A DNA stretch of 8,671 nt. Origin: Candidatus Woesearchaeota archaeon CG11_big_fil_rev_8_21_14_0_20_43_8. Its GTDB lineage: Archaea > Nanobdellota > Nanobdellia > Woesearchaeales > CG08-08-20-14. Below the pieces are notes generated by a model. It did no database searches and had not been told where the DNA came from. It was given only the letters and a program-made list of their open reading frames with translations. The DNA is taken from NCBI GenBank assembly GCA_002762705.1, contig PCVE01000088.1:1-8671 (forward strand), read 5' to 3'. A program made the translations under genes and the position numbers. Below are positions 1 through 6,103 of this stretch, piece after piece (the first letter of the stretch is position 1; each line of letters starts with the position of its first letter).

Positions 1-2
1 TT

Positions 3-41
3 CTAAAAGAGATTGTGAATAGTGATAACAATGTTAGATGA
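3..41 (+). CDS. Possible C-terminal tail of an upstream gene (partial)
   Basis: The first bases are open in one frame and would end a protein in ...LKEIVNSDNNVR before the TGA at 39-41. This would overlap the start of the next gene by 11 bases, a common arrangement in tightly packed archaeal operons. The other two frames also close near here (TAA at 4-6, TAG at 20-22), so the choice of frame is a guess based on the protein-like composition of the tail. No function can be assigned. Confidence 0.2.
   Translation, partial: LKEIVNSDNNVR
22..26 (+). promoter_or_regulatory. Ribosome-binding site GTGAT deciding the start of the small membrane protein
   Basis: GTGAT matches the 3' part of the archaeal Shine-Dalgarno consensus GGAGGTGAT and lies 4 bases before the ATG at 31. 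The in-frame GTG at 22 is part of this site, so it is more likely a binding site than a start codon. Confidence 0.4.
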
Positions 42-435
42 CGATCAGCTGAAGATAGAGACGAAATTCGGGCCACTGACGACAAGGGCGCCAGACCAGA
101 AATTCAAGATGACTGGTGGCCGTGAATATGAGCATCAGATGCTGCAGAAACAATATGTATCAGATTATGAAGCGCAATTGAACAAGTTCAGGCACGCAGC
201 CAGATTCAATTTCACGACGATCCTATTGAAGAGCCTTGGATTCTCTGATCTCATCGCTGGCCTATTCATGGGAAATATGTTCGAGAAACCGCCTGGCTTT
301 GATTTATTTGGAGTCGCTCTTGTATTTGCCGGATATGGATTTGAATGGCTGCATTTCTATCGCGCGAAGAAGAAGCTCATGAAGGCAGAAGATGAAGAAG
401 AAGTTCTTGAAGAAGAGCTAGTCTATGATCGTTAG
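31..435 (+). CDS. Small two-helix membrane protein, unknown function
   Basis: I do not recognise this 134-residue protein. The first ~50 residues are polar and look soluble. Two hydrophobic segments follow, at roughly residues 56-81 and 91-112, separated by a short Pro/Gly/Phe-containing turn. The C-terminus is a charged tail: Lys/Arg right after the second helix (RAKKK), then an acidic Glu/Asp run. The basic cluster next to the second helix suggests both termini face the cytoplasm. I chose ATG 31 over the in-frame GTG at 22 because that GTG lies in the likely ribosome-binding site. The gene may be the last of an operon entering from the left. Its TAG overlaps the stop of the convergent radical SAM gene by 4 bases. 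There are no cysteines, metal motifs or catalytic signatures, so no role can be proposed beyond a membrane location. Confidence 0.7.
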   Translation: MLDDDQLKIETKFGPLTTRAPDQKFKMTGGREYEHQMLQKQYVSDYEAQLNKFRHAARFNFTTILLKSLGFSDLIAGLFMGNMFEKPPGFDLFGVALVFAGYGFEWLHFYRAKKKLMKAEDEEEVLEEELVYDR

Positions 436-1217
436 AGACTGCAGCAATCATCTTTTTTCTCGATATGGATCTTCAGTTCTTCGCAAAGCTCGATCGCCTT
501 TCTTGACGGTATGACTATGCAGTCCAGACCAGCTTTCACAGCCGCGATATCATAGAGCCTTCTTGGTCTCATGCAGCCAAGATTTATGCGCGCATTTTTC
601 AATCTCTCTCTTGCATACCTGAACACGAAAAAGACATCCTCTTCTTTTGGTGGATTGCAATTCTCGAATATTGTCCCCTGGATCGGCATGAACACAAGGA
701 ATGTGACTTCAGTTGTACCTTCAGTGAAGAGCGCATCTATCGCCTCTTTCTCGCCGGATAGTTTTCCGCCGTTTAGCCCGATGCAGATATGGGGCACGAC
801 TTTCTTTGCATGCTTTTTTAGGAAGCGGTAGGATCTAAGATAATCATCCTTTGTCTTCTTCATCCCATACACTTCATCTATGGTATTATCATCATACACA
901 AAATCAAACGATATCGTGTCAGCATATCTGCCAAGCAACATCGCTTGTTGTTCTGTGACGAGGCCACTATGAATGTTCAGCCGCGCGCCCTTGTTCTTCA
1001 GCTTCTTTAGTGTCTTCTCATCGATAGGGACATTGCCATCTTTTGTGCATCCACCGCTTATTAGGTAGCTTTCCGCTTTTGTATCAAGCGCTTCTTTTAT
1101 CGTCCGCATCCCAAAGAGAAAATGCCTGCCGCAATGCGCGCACTTCAGATCACAGTCAGTCCCGGTCACACTCAATGTGACTGTCTTCTTTGGATTGCAT
1201 ATGATTATCCTTCTCAT
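432..1217 (-). CDS. Radical SAM protein, biotin-synthase-like archaeal family (COG1856-like)
   Basis: This 261-residue protein carries the radical SAM cluster motif CX3CX2C at Cys22-Cys26-Cys29 (CDLKCAHC), which binds a 4Fe-4S cluster and cleaves S-adenosylmethionine. Further motifs are LISGGC (52-57), SFDFVYDD (103-110), VVPHICIGL (140-148) and LGCMRPR (213-219). From memory these match COG1856, the uncharacterised biotin-synthase-like family of archaea and some bacteria. The length suits a minimal partial TIM barrel without a large extra domain. Extra cysteines occur at 7, 57, 145, 187, 215, 233, 245, 258 and 259; the terminal Cys-Cys pair is notable. The substrate is unknown. A sulfur-insertion role of the archaeal two-component lipoyl-synthase kind is one possibility but is not shown. 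The ATG at 1217 sits 26 bases after a TATA box, implying a leaderless mRNA. The TAA overlaps the convergent gene. Confidence 0.85.
   Translation of the reverse strand: MRRIIICNPKKTVTLSVTGTDCDLKCAHCGRHFLFGMRTIKEALDTKAESYLISGGCTKDGNVPIDEKTLKKLKNKGARLNIHSGLVTEQQAMLLGRYADTISFDFVYDDNTIDEVYGMKKTKDDYLRSYRFLKKHAKKVVPHICIGLNGGKLSGEKEAIDALFTEGTTEVTFLVFMPIQGTIFENCNPPKEEDVFFVFRYARERLKNARINLGCMRPRRLYDIAAVKAGLDCIVIPSRKAIELCEELKIHIEKKDDCCSL
453..458 (+). terminator. T6 run downstream of the small membrane protein gene
   Basis: Six T's begin 17 bases after the TAG of the plus-strand gene. Archaeal RNA polymerase terminates at T-runs without needing a hairpin. The run lies inside the last codons (Lys-Lys) of the convergent radical SAM gene, so it would serve both as coding sequence and terminator. 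Assigned by position only. Confidence 0.35.
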
Positions 1218-1239
1218 TAGATATAACCAGGTAATTGGG

Positions 1240-1247
1240 TATAAAAA
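1240..1247 (-). promoter_or_regulatory. TATA box of the radical SAM gene
   Basis: TTTTTATA on the minus strand is centred about 26 bases upstream of the ATG. This spacing puts the transcription start at the start codon (leaderless). No Shine-Dalgarno sequence is visible, which agrees. Confidence 0.6.
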
Positions 1248-1558
1248 TTAAGCGATGCGGAGGCTTCGCTTACAAGTTCGAAGAGTATTTCGGGTTTAAC
1301 GTCTCTTCCATTTTTTGCAGAGTTCCGGCCGCTTGATGCGACCCGAACGATTGCCATCCAGGACCTTTATTTTTATAGATTCTCCGATGCAGTGAGTATG
1401 TGACACTGGTCAAAACAAGTAGCGCACGTTGGTCTAAATAAGCAAGGTGCCTTGCAAAATAGAAAGAAAGGTAGATGATCTTTATACGTTAGATATAACT
1501 TGCAATCAAGCGATGCGATGCATACATATCTCAATCGACAGATATCTCGCCAAGAAAG

Positions 1559-1566
1559 ATATAAAA
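1559..1566 (+). promoter_or_regulatory. TATA box of the DsbA-like/RCK operon
   Basis: ATATAAAA is centred about 27 bases before the ATG at 1590. This favours that ATG over the upstream in-frame TTG at 1500, because a start at 1500 would put the promoter inside the gene. No Shine-Dalgarno sequence precedes the ATG, so the mRNA is probably leaderless. Confidence 0.65.
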
Positions 1567-1589
1567 AGAGCCAATTGTTCATCTATCTG

Positions 1590-2201
1590 ATGAAAATAAA
1601 GAAGAGGACGCTCCAGATCGTTTTCGGGATCGCTTTTGTCGCTGTAGTGATTATATTATTGATGACACGGACACAACCATATGATGATCCTGGGAAAATG
1701 AGAGCATCAAGCGGCACAGGTGATATAAAACTGGTTGTGTTCTCTGATTATCAATGCCCAGCATGCGCAAAAGCATATTTTGTTGTAGAACAGATCGCTG
1801 AAGAATATAACGATAAGATCAAAGTGACTCATAAGCATTATCCATTAAATTTCCATCCCCTTTCGTTCGATGCAGCCATGGCTGCTGAATGCGCGAATGA
1901 CCAGGATAAATTCTGGGATTATTCTGCTGAGATATTTCTCATGCAAGATGATCTGAAGAAGTCATCATTCAATGCGGTCGCGAAGGATCTTGGCCTTGAT
2001 ATGAAGCTTTTCAGATCATGCCTTTCTACAGACGCAAAATCAGATATGATCTATAAAGATATGGCTGAGGGAGACAGGCTTGGTATATTAGGGACACCAA
2101 CAATATATCTGGATGGCAAGTCAGTCGAATCATGGGAATATGAATATTTGAGCCAGCAAATTGAGAAACTATATAAAGAAAACAATATAGAAAGTGATTG
2201 A
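1590..2201 (+). CDS. Membrane-anchored DsbA-like thiol-disulfide oxidoreductase (thioredoxin fold)
   Basis: A 203-residue protein with a basic N-terminus (MKIKK), one hydrophobic helix (about residues 8-25) acting as an uncleaved anchor or signal, and a thioredoxin-fold domain outside the membrane. The active site is CPAC (Cys56-Cys59) in FSDYQCPAC. The matching cis-proline is Pro170 in GILGTPTIYLDG. Two further cysteines, Cys101 (AAECANDQDKFWDY) and Cys144 (FRSCL), lie where Thioredoxin_4/DsbA members often hold a second structural or functional disulfide. The likely role is forming or isomerising disulfides in extracytoplasmic proteins; the redox partner is not in the window. The upstream 30 codons back to TTG 1500 are rejected because they place charged, non-signal sequence ahead of the anchor and include the TATA box. 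The RCK gene follows after 2 bases, so the two are co-transcribed. Confidence 0.88.
   Translation: MKIKKRTLQIVFGIAFVAVVIILLMTRTQPYDDPGKMRASSGTGDIKLVVFSDYQCPACAKAYFVVEQIAEEYNDKIKVTHKHYPLNFHPLSFDAAMAAECANDQDKFWDYSAEIFLMQDDLKKSSFNAVAKDLGLDMKLFRSCLSTDAKSDMIYKDMAEGDRLGILGTPTIYLDGKSVESWEYEYLSQQIEKLYKENNIESD
2194..2198 (+). promoter_or_regulatory. Ribosome-binding site of the RCK gene
   Basis: GTGAT, part of the GGAGGTGAT consensus, lies 5 bases before ATG 2204, inside the last codons of the preceding gene. It supports ATG 2204 over the in-frame TTG at 2198. Confidence 0.45.
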
Positions 2202-2203
2202 AT

Positions 2204-2860
2204 ATGAAATCTGAAAAAGTCATAGTCATCGGTGCGGGATCTATGGGTGAAGCGCTTGCCGATATGTTGGCCGCAGAGGATTATGATGTCGTGCTTGTCG
2301 AGAACGATGAAGAAAGAGCTAAAGCCATCGCGAACAAGACCGATTGTCTTGTGATAAAAGGAGATGCCACTGATCTATCGACATTGAAAGACGCTGGCAT
2401 CGATGAAGCGTCTTCGATAATAATCGCGACACGAGATGACAAGACTAATCTCATGATCTGCGAGATCGCGAAGAACGAGAAAGTGGCGAAAGTCATCTCA
2501 CGTGTGAATCTGCCTGGCAATGAAGAATTGTTCATCAATCTTGGTATAACTTCTATTGTTCCCATCATGAGCATGGCGTTGACTTCGATCAAGAGGCACT
2601 TGCAGGGCAAAGGCGAGACAGTAGTCGCTGAGCTTGGCGGCGGCAAGATCGAACTTATGGAGATAAAGCTCTCGGATAAAAGTCCATATACAGGGAAAGC
2701 TATCACATCATTGAAAGACGCTGTTGTATGCTCCATATACCGCAATGGAGAATTATTGATCCCTAACACACGCATGAAATTCAAGGAAGGCGATGTCATA
2801 GTCGTGGCGTCGACCGCAAAGGATACGAACAAGATAATGAAAGCTATATCTAAGGAATAG
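2204..2860 (+). CDS. TrkA-type RCK protein (NAD-binding regulator of K+ transport)
   Basis: A 218-residue protein with the two classic halves: an RCK_N Rossmann domain (about 5-120) and an RCK_C ligand-binding domain (about 137-218). The nucleotide-binding loop is GAGSMG (10-15). An acidic residue at the end of strand 2 (Glu33 in LVENDEERA) fits NAD(H) preference. The GDATD segment and the IIATRDDKTNL segment are typical of TrkA. Such single-RCK proteins sit on the cytoplasmic face of a TrkH/Ktr-type K+ channel and gate it in response to nucleotides. No channel subunit is in the window, so its partner must be encoded elsewhere. It is the second gene of an operon with the DsbA-like protein. 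A T7 run follows its stop. The family call is firm; the transport partner is unknown. Confidence 0.9.
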   Translation: MKSEKVIVIGAGSMGEALADMLAAEDYDVVLVENDEERAKAIANKTDCLVIKGDATDLSTLKDAGIDEASSIIIATRDDKTNLMICEIAKNEKVAKVISRVNLPGNEELFINLGITSIVPIMSMALTSIKRHLQGKGETVVAELGGGKIELMEIKLSDKSPYTGKAITSLKDAVVCSIYRNGELLIPNTRMKFKEGDVIVVASTAKDTNKIMKAISKE

Positions 2861-2861
2861 A

Positions 2862-2868
2862 TTTTTTT
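2862..2868 (+). terminator. T7 terminator after the DsbA-like/RCK operon
   Basis: Seven T's begin one base after the TAG of the RCK gene, followed by a pyrimidine-rich stretch (about 2900-2924). This is the usual form of an archaeal intrinsic terminator, which needs no hairpin. Confidence 0.6.
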
Positions 2869-2933
2869 CTGAAAAAGTATTAACTGGCTATTTGGTCTTT
2901 TGACTTATTCTTCTTTCTTTTCTTGCCGAAAGA

Positions 2934-2943
2934 TTCATATATT
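2934..2943 (+). promoter_or_regulatory. Probable TATA box of the cDPGS-like/EamA operon
   Basis: TTCATATATT is centred near 2939. With usual archaeal spacing, transcription would start around 2961-2966, giving a leader of little more than the ribosome-binding site before ATG 2976. Confidence 0.45.
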
Positions 2944-2963
2944 CCTATTCTATGGATTATATA

Positions 2964-2968
2964 GGAGG
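2964..2968 (+). promoter_or_regulatory. Strong Shine-Dalgarno GGAGG fixing the start of the cDPGS-like gene
   Basis: GGAGG lies 7 bases before ATG 2976. It excludes the in-frame ATG at 2952, which lies upstream of it and would add eight residues (MDYIGGIF) not needed by the fold. Confidence 0.7.
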
Positions 2969-2975
2969 GATATTT

Positions 2976-4289
2976 ATGGCAAAAAAAGTATTGATCATGG
3001 GAGCAGCAGGTAGAGACTTCCATAATTTCAACACATGCTTCAGAGACAACGACAAATATGAAGTCGTAGCGTTCACAGCGACACAGATACCGAATATCGA
3101 CGGTCGGATGTATCCGGCCGCGCTCGCAGGAAAGCTATATCCAAAAGGCATACCTATCAAACCAGAAGATGAGCTTGAAGAGCTGATCTCAAAGCACAAA
3201 GTCGATGAAGTCGTGTTCGCATACAGCGATGTGCCATACGAATATGTCATGAGCAGGTCATCACGGGTGAATGCGGCCGGCGCGGATTTCAGGCTTATCG
3301 GCGCTAAAGACACGATGATCAAGTCGAAAAAGCCAGTGATCGCCATCTGCGCGATTCGTACTGGATGTGGAAAGAGCCAGACGACAAGGCGAGTGTCCGA
3401 GATCCTGAAGGCCATGGGCAAGAAGATCGCAGTGATCAGGCACCCGATGCCGTACGGCGACCTTGTGAAGCAGGAGGTGCAGCGCTTTGACACACTGGAG
3501 GATCTCAAGAAGCATGAATGCACGATAGAAGAAATGGAAGAGTACGAGCCGCATATCGTCAATGGCTCTGTCGTCTTCGCCGGCGTCGACTATGAGAAGA
3601 TACTCCGCGAGGCAGAGAAGATCGCTGATGTAATATTATGGGATGGCGGCAACAATGACATGTCATTCTACAAACCTGATCTGCAGATCACTGTATTTGA
3701 TCCCCACAGGGTCGGGCATGAGACAGCGTACTATCCTGGCGAAGTCAACGCGCGGCTATGCGATGTCGCTGTCATCAACAAAGAGGATTCAGCTGATCCG
3801 AAAGCAGTCGAGCAGGTGAGGAAGAATATCAGGGCGCTTTCGCCTGATGCGATCATAATCGATGCGGATTCTGCTTTGAAAGTCGAGGATGAATCGCTCA
3901 TAAAAGGCAAGAAGGTCCTTGTCGTAGAAGACGGACCAACGCTCACTCATGGTGGGATGAAGATAGGCGCAGGAGTCGTCGCAGCGAAGAGAGCTGGCGC
4001 TTCTGTTCTTGTCGATCCGCGGCCGTTCTGCGTCGGCGAGATAAAAGAGACTTTTGAGAAGTATCCTGCTATCGGCACACTTCTGCCGGCGATGGGATAT
4101 GGCGACCAGCAGATCGCTGACCTTCAGGAGACCATAAACAAAGTCGATTGCGACGCAGTCGTCATCGGGACACCGATCAATCTGACTCGCTTTGTGGATA
4201 TCAAGAAACCATCAACCAGGGTCTTTTATGACCTCAAGGAGAAATCTTCTCCTGGGCTAAAAGAGATAATAGAGAAGAAGTTCAGGTGA
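2976..4289 (+). CDS. Predicted P-loop GTPase/ATPase, cyclic 2,3-diphosphoglycerate synthetase-like (COG2403-like)
   Basis: A 438-residue cytoplasmic protein. An N-terminal Rossmann-like part (about 1-115) begins KKVLIMGAAGRDFHNFN. A P-loop region follows, with IRTGCGKS at 127-134 as nucleotide-binding loop; the first Gly of the classic Walker A is Ile here, which I believe is normal in this family. LWDGGNND (221-228) and the TVFDPHRVGHETAYYPGEVN stretch (239-258) are further family-type motifs. I recognise it as the family of Methanothermus fervidus cyclic 2,3-diphosphoglycerate synthetase, which uses ATP to close 2,3-diphosphoglycerate into the cyclic thermoprotectant. Many members occur in organisms not known to make that compound, so the reaction here is inferred, not shown. 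The start is fixed by a strong GGAGG. A half-size transporter follows 24 bases after the stop and is probably co-transcribed. Confidence 0.82.
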   Translation: MAKKVLIMGAAGRDFHNFNTCFRDNDKYEVVAFTATQIPNIDGRMYPAALAGKLYPKGIPIKPEDELEELISKHKVDEVVFAYSDVPYEYVMSRSSRVNAAGADFRLIGAKDTMIKSKKPVIAICAIRTGCGKSQTTRRVSEILKAMGKKIAVIRHPMPYGDLVKQEVQRFDTLEDLKKHECTIEEMEEYEPHIVNGSVVFAGVDYEKILREAEKIADVILWDGGNNDMSFYKPDLQITVFDPHRVGHETAYYPGEVNARLCDVAVINKEDSADPKAVEQVRKNIRALSPDAIIIDADSALKVEDESLIKGKKVLVVEDGPTLTHGGMKIGAGVVAAKRAGASVLVDPRPFCVGEIKETFEKYPAIGTLLPAMGYGDQQIADLQETINKVDCDAVVIGTPINLTRFVDIKKPSTRVFYDLKEKSSPGLKEIIEKKFR

Positions 4290-4313
4290 ATCTGAAGAAG
4301 AGACAGATGGAAC

Positions 4314-4724
4314 ATGAAAGACTGGTTCATCTATTCATTCATTGCTCTGCTTCTTTGGGGACTATGGGGATTCTTCCCAAAACTCGCGATAAGATACATC
4401 AGTCCACGGAGCGCTTTTGTGTATGAGTGTTTAGGATCTGTCATTGTCGGGATATTCGCTTTGGTCCTGGTCGGTTTTCGGCCGGAAGTGAAGATGAATG
4501 GAATGATCTTTGCGATTCTCACAGGGATCGCGGGGACATTCGGCGCCTTGTTTTTCCTGTATGCCATGGCGCGTGGGAAGACATCTGTCGTCGTCACGAC
4601 AAGCGCGCTCTATCCGATAGTCACTATACTGCTTGCCTTCATCATATTGAAAGAACCAGTCACATTCAAGGAAGGCATAGGCATATTGTTCGCGCTTATG
4701 GCGATAGTGATGTTCTCATTATGA
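4314..4724 (+). CDS. Half-size EamA/DMT-family membrane transporter
   Basis: A 136-residue, strongly hydrophobic protein with five predicted membrane helices, at about residues 5-23, 33-54, 63-84, 88-110 and 117-135. This equals one EamA domain; most family members have two in tandem (10 helices, about 290 residues). Typical features are the N-terminal WGLWGFFPKLA segment and the FLYAMARGKTSVVVTTSALYP region, with LKEPVTFKEGIGILFALM before the last helix. A single-domain form must dimerise, perhaps in inverted orientation as in small multidrug transporters. The substrate is unknown. It follows the cDPGS-like gene by 24 bases without an obvious promoter or strong ribosome-binding site, so it is probably translated from the same mRNA. 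It converges on metK with a 27-base gap. Confidence 0.85.
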   Translation: MKDWFIYSFIALLLWGLWGFFPKLAIRYISPRSAFVYECLGSVIVGIFALVLVGFRPEVKMNGMIFAILTGIAGTFGALFFLYAMARGKTSVVVTTSALYPIVTILLAFIILKEPVTFKEGIGILFALMAIVMFSL

Positions 4725-4729
4725 GAAAT

Positions 4730-4746
4730 AAAAAATCAGGAAAAAA
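4730..4746 (-). terminator. Double T-run terminator of metK
   Basis: On the minus strand, the metK stop is followed within 6 bases by T6, then CCTGA, then another T6. Paired T-runs like this are typical archaeal terminators. On the plus strand the same bases are A-runs, so they do not terminate the convergent transporter gene. Confidence 0.65.
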
Positions 4747-4751
4747 GGGAT

Positions 4752-5966
4752 CTACTCCCCATCAAACGGCACATCATCGCCGGTCTTCTTCGGCTTGACA
4801 TGCGAGCCTGCCTCTTTCTTCAGGACATCGACCTTGTCTGTGTATTCCCATGTGAAATCTGGGTCGTCTCTTCCGAAATGTCCATAGGCCGCTGTCTTTT
4901 GATAGATCGGTCTCCTGAGTTTCAGCTCTTTTAGTATCGCTGAAGGTGTTGTCGGGAAATGTTTCTTGACAAGCTCTGCGATCCTCTCTTCTGGGATCTT
5001 GTTTGTCTCAAAGCAATGCACCAATATCGAGACAGGTTCTGCGACACCGATAGCGTATCCAAGCTGGACTTCGCATTTGTCTGCGAGACCTGCTGCGACC
5101 ACGTTCTTTGCTATGTATCTGCATGCGTATGCTGCGCTCCTGTCGACCTTTGTCGGATCCTTCCCTGAGAACGCGCCGCCGCCGTGCGACCCATGTCCGC
5201 CGTATGTATCGACGATGATCTTCCTTCCTGTTACACCCGCATCAGCGACTGGCCCGCACTGCACGAACCGTCCTGTCGGATTGATATGGTATTTTGTGTC
5301 CTTGTCGAGCCATTTGTCACATACAGGTTTCACGACTTTTTCCACGATATCTTTCCTTATTTGTTCTAAGGTTGCCTCTTCTTTGTGCGAAGCAGATACG
5401 ACGACTGTGTCGACTCTGAGCGGTTTTCCGTTCTCATATTCGACAGTCACCTGGCTTTTTGCGTCAGGCCAGAGATATGGTAGCTTCTTATCTCTCCTCA
5501 TCTCATCAAGTTTTCTTAGTATCTTATGCGAGAGGATCAATGGCAATGGCATAAGCTCTTTTGTCTCATTTGTAGCATAGCCAAACATTATGCCCTGGTC
5601 GCCAGCGCCCTGCTCTTTGTGAAGACCCATGCCTTCTGTGACTCCTTGTGAGATATCTGGTGATTGTTCTGAGATAGAGACCAATACGCCACATGTGTTC
5701 CCATCAAAGCCGCACAGAGGATCATCATATCCTATCTTCTTTATCGTATCTCTTGCTATTTTCTGGACATCGATATAACCGCTTGTCGTCATCTCTCCTG
5801 CTACGACGACGAACCCTGTCTTGATCAGGCATTCGATCGCGACTCTTGACGCTGGATCCTGTCTTAGCGCTTCATCAAGGACACCATCAGATATATGGTC
5901 GCAGACCTTGTCTGGATGGCCTGGCGCCACTGATTCGCTTGTGAACAGATATTTTCCTTTCAACAT
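4752..5966 (-). CDS. metK: S-adenosylmethionine synthetase, bacterial/eukaryotic type
   Basis: Makes S-adenosylmethionine from methionine and ATP in the cytoplasm, usually as a tetramer or dimer of dimers. The 404 residues contain all three family domains. Signature motifs are GHPDK (16-20), the GEMTTSGYID segment (57-66), GAGDQGIMFGYA (120-131), TGRKIIVDTYGG (246-257) and the glycine-rich phosphate loop GGGAFSGKDPTKVDRS (262-277). The Asp and Lys residues that bind Mg2+ and phosphate are present. It differs from the archaeal MAT family that most archaea carry. About 20 extra polar residues follow the usual C-terminal WEYTDKVD region, ending PFDGE. The start is set at ATG 5966 because GAGGTG lies 6 bases upstream; the in-frame GTG at 5975 is part of that site. 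TATA box and T-run terminator are both visible, so it is a single-gene unit. Confidence 0.97.
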   Translation of the reverse strand: MLKGKYLFTSESVAPGHPDKVCDHISDGVLDEALRQDPASRVAIECLIKTGFVVVAGEMTTSGYIDVQKIARDTIKKIGYDDPLCGFDGNTCGVLVSISEQSPDISQGVTEGMGLHKEQGAGDQGIMFGYATNETKELMPLPLILSHKILRKLDEMRRDKKLPYLWPDAKSQVTVEYENGKPLRVDTVVVSASHKEEATLEQIRKDIVEKVVKPVCDKWLDKDTKYHINPTGRFVQCGPVADAGVTGRKIIVDTYGGHGSHGGGAFSGKDPTKVDRSAAYACRYIAKNVVAAGLADKCEVQLGYAIGVAEPVSILVHCFETNKIPEERIAELVKKHFPTTPSAILKELKLRRPIYQKTAAYGHFGRDDPDFTWEYTDKVDVLKKEAGSHVKPKKTGDDVPFDGE

Positions 5967-5972
5967 TTCTAG

Positions 5973-5978
5973 CACCTC
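5973..5978 (-). promoter_or_regulatory. Shine-Dalgarno GAGGTG deciding the metK start
   Basis: GAGGTG matches GGAGGTGAT and is separated by 6 bases from ATG 5966. The GTG inside it is in frame with metK but is unlikely to be a start. Confidence 0.7.
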
Positions 5979-6010
5979 ATTAGTGTTTTAATTTTTTGCA
6001 GGATATTCTT

Positions 6011-6018
6011 TTTATAAA
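6011..6018 (-). promoter_or_regulatory. metK: TATA box of metK
   Basis: TTTATAAA is centred about 48 bases before ATG 5966, giving a transcription start near 5987 and a leader of about 20 bases that includes the GAGGTG site. The box is palindromic, so direction is inferred from the gene. Confidence 0.55.
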
Positions 6019-6057
6019 GTTTTGTGCCAGTAATATTCCAATGAGAATAATGGAAAA

Positions 6058-6066
6058 TATTTATAC
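6058..6066 (+). promoter_or_regulatory. TATA box of the UDP-sugar dehydrogenase gene
   Basis: TATTTATAC is centred about 42 bases before ATG 6104. Transcription would start near 6088, just before the GAGGT ribosome-binding site at 6092-6096, giving a leader of about 15 bases. Confidence 0.55.
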
Positions 6067-6091
6067 AAGATATGTCTGATACTGTTGAATC

Positions 6092-6096
6092 GAGGT
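6092..6096 (+). promoter_or_regulatory. Shine-Dalgarno GAGGT of the UDP-sugar dehydrogenase
   Basis: GAGGT lies 7 bases before ATG 6104 and supports that start. Confidence 0.6.
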
Positions 6097-6103
6097 ATTT
6101 CAC

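Larger units (their letters stand above)
1218..1589. other. Long intergenic region with two divergent promoters, hairpins and repeated blocks
   Basis: No convincing gene lies in these 372 bases. Visible elements are: TTAGATATAAC at 1217-1227 and again at 1489-1499; AAGCGATGCG at 1250-1259 and 1508-1517; an AAGCGA/TCGCTT hairpin (1250-1271); TTCGGGT (1289-1295), which can pair with ACCCGAA (1341-1347); a GAAGAG/CTCTTC arm pair followed by a T6 run near 1311-1316; and a short perfect hairpin GCAAGG-TG-CCTTGC (1442-1455). TATA-like stretches also occur near 1369-1378 and 1479-1487 on the plus strand. A small RNA is possible. I could not fit a tRNA or a clear box C/D guide RNA. Confidence 0.4.

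Noticed and set aside
1271..1283. GTTCGAA, resembling a tRNA T-loop, in the long intergenic region
   Set aside because: No flanking T-stem, acceptor stem or anticodon arm can be formed around it.
1380..1500. Possible box C/D guide RNA
   Set aside because: C-like (GATGATC) and D-like elements are present only in degenerate form, without the expected spacing or a paired terminal stem.
1500..1589. TTG 1500 as start of the DsbA-like protein
   Set aside because: The extension would contain the TATA box and put charged residues ahead of the membrane anchor. ATG 1590 has the right promoter spacing.
2281..2832. Minus-strand open frame (183 codons) opposite the RCK gene
   Set aside because: Antisense shadow of a clear RCK protein; its Ser/Met-rich sequence shows no domain.
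2957..3562. Minus-strand open frame (201 codons) opposite the cDPGS-like gene
   Set aside because: Antisense shadow of a clear P-loop protein; Ser-rich and without motifs.
4966..5580. Long plus-strand open frame (204 codons) across metK
   Set aside because: It lies wholly antisense to the strongly supported metK, has no promoter or ribosome-binding site, and its composition (Ser/Thr/Phe/Pro-rich) is that of a shadow frame.
5967..5975. GTG 5975 as metK start
   Set aside because: This GTG is part of the GAGGTG ribosome-binding site placed ideally for ATG 5966.
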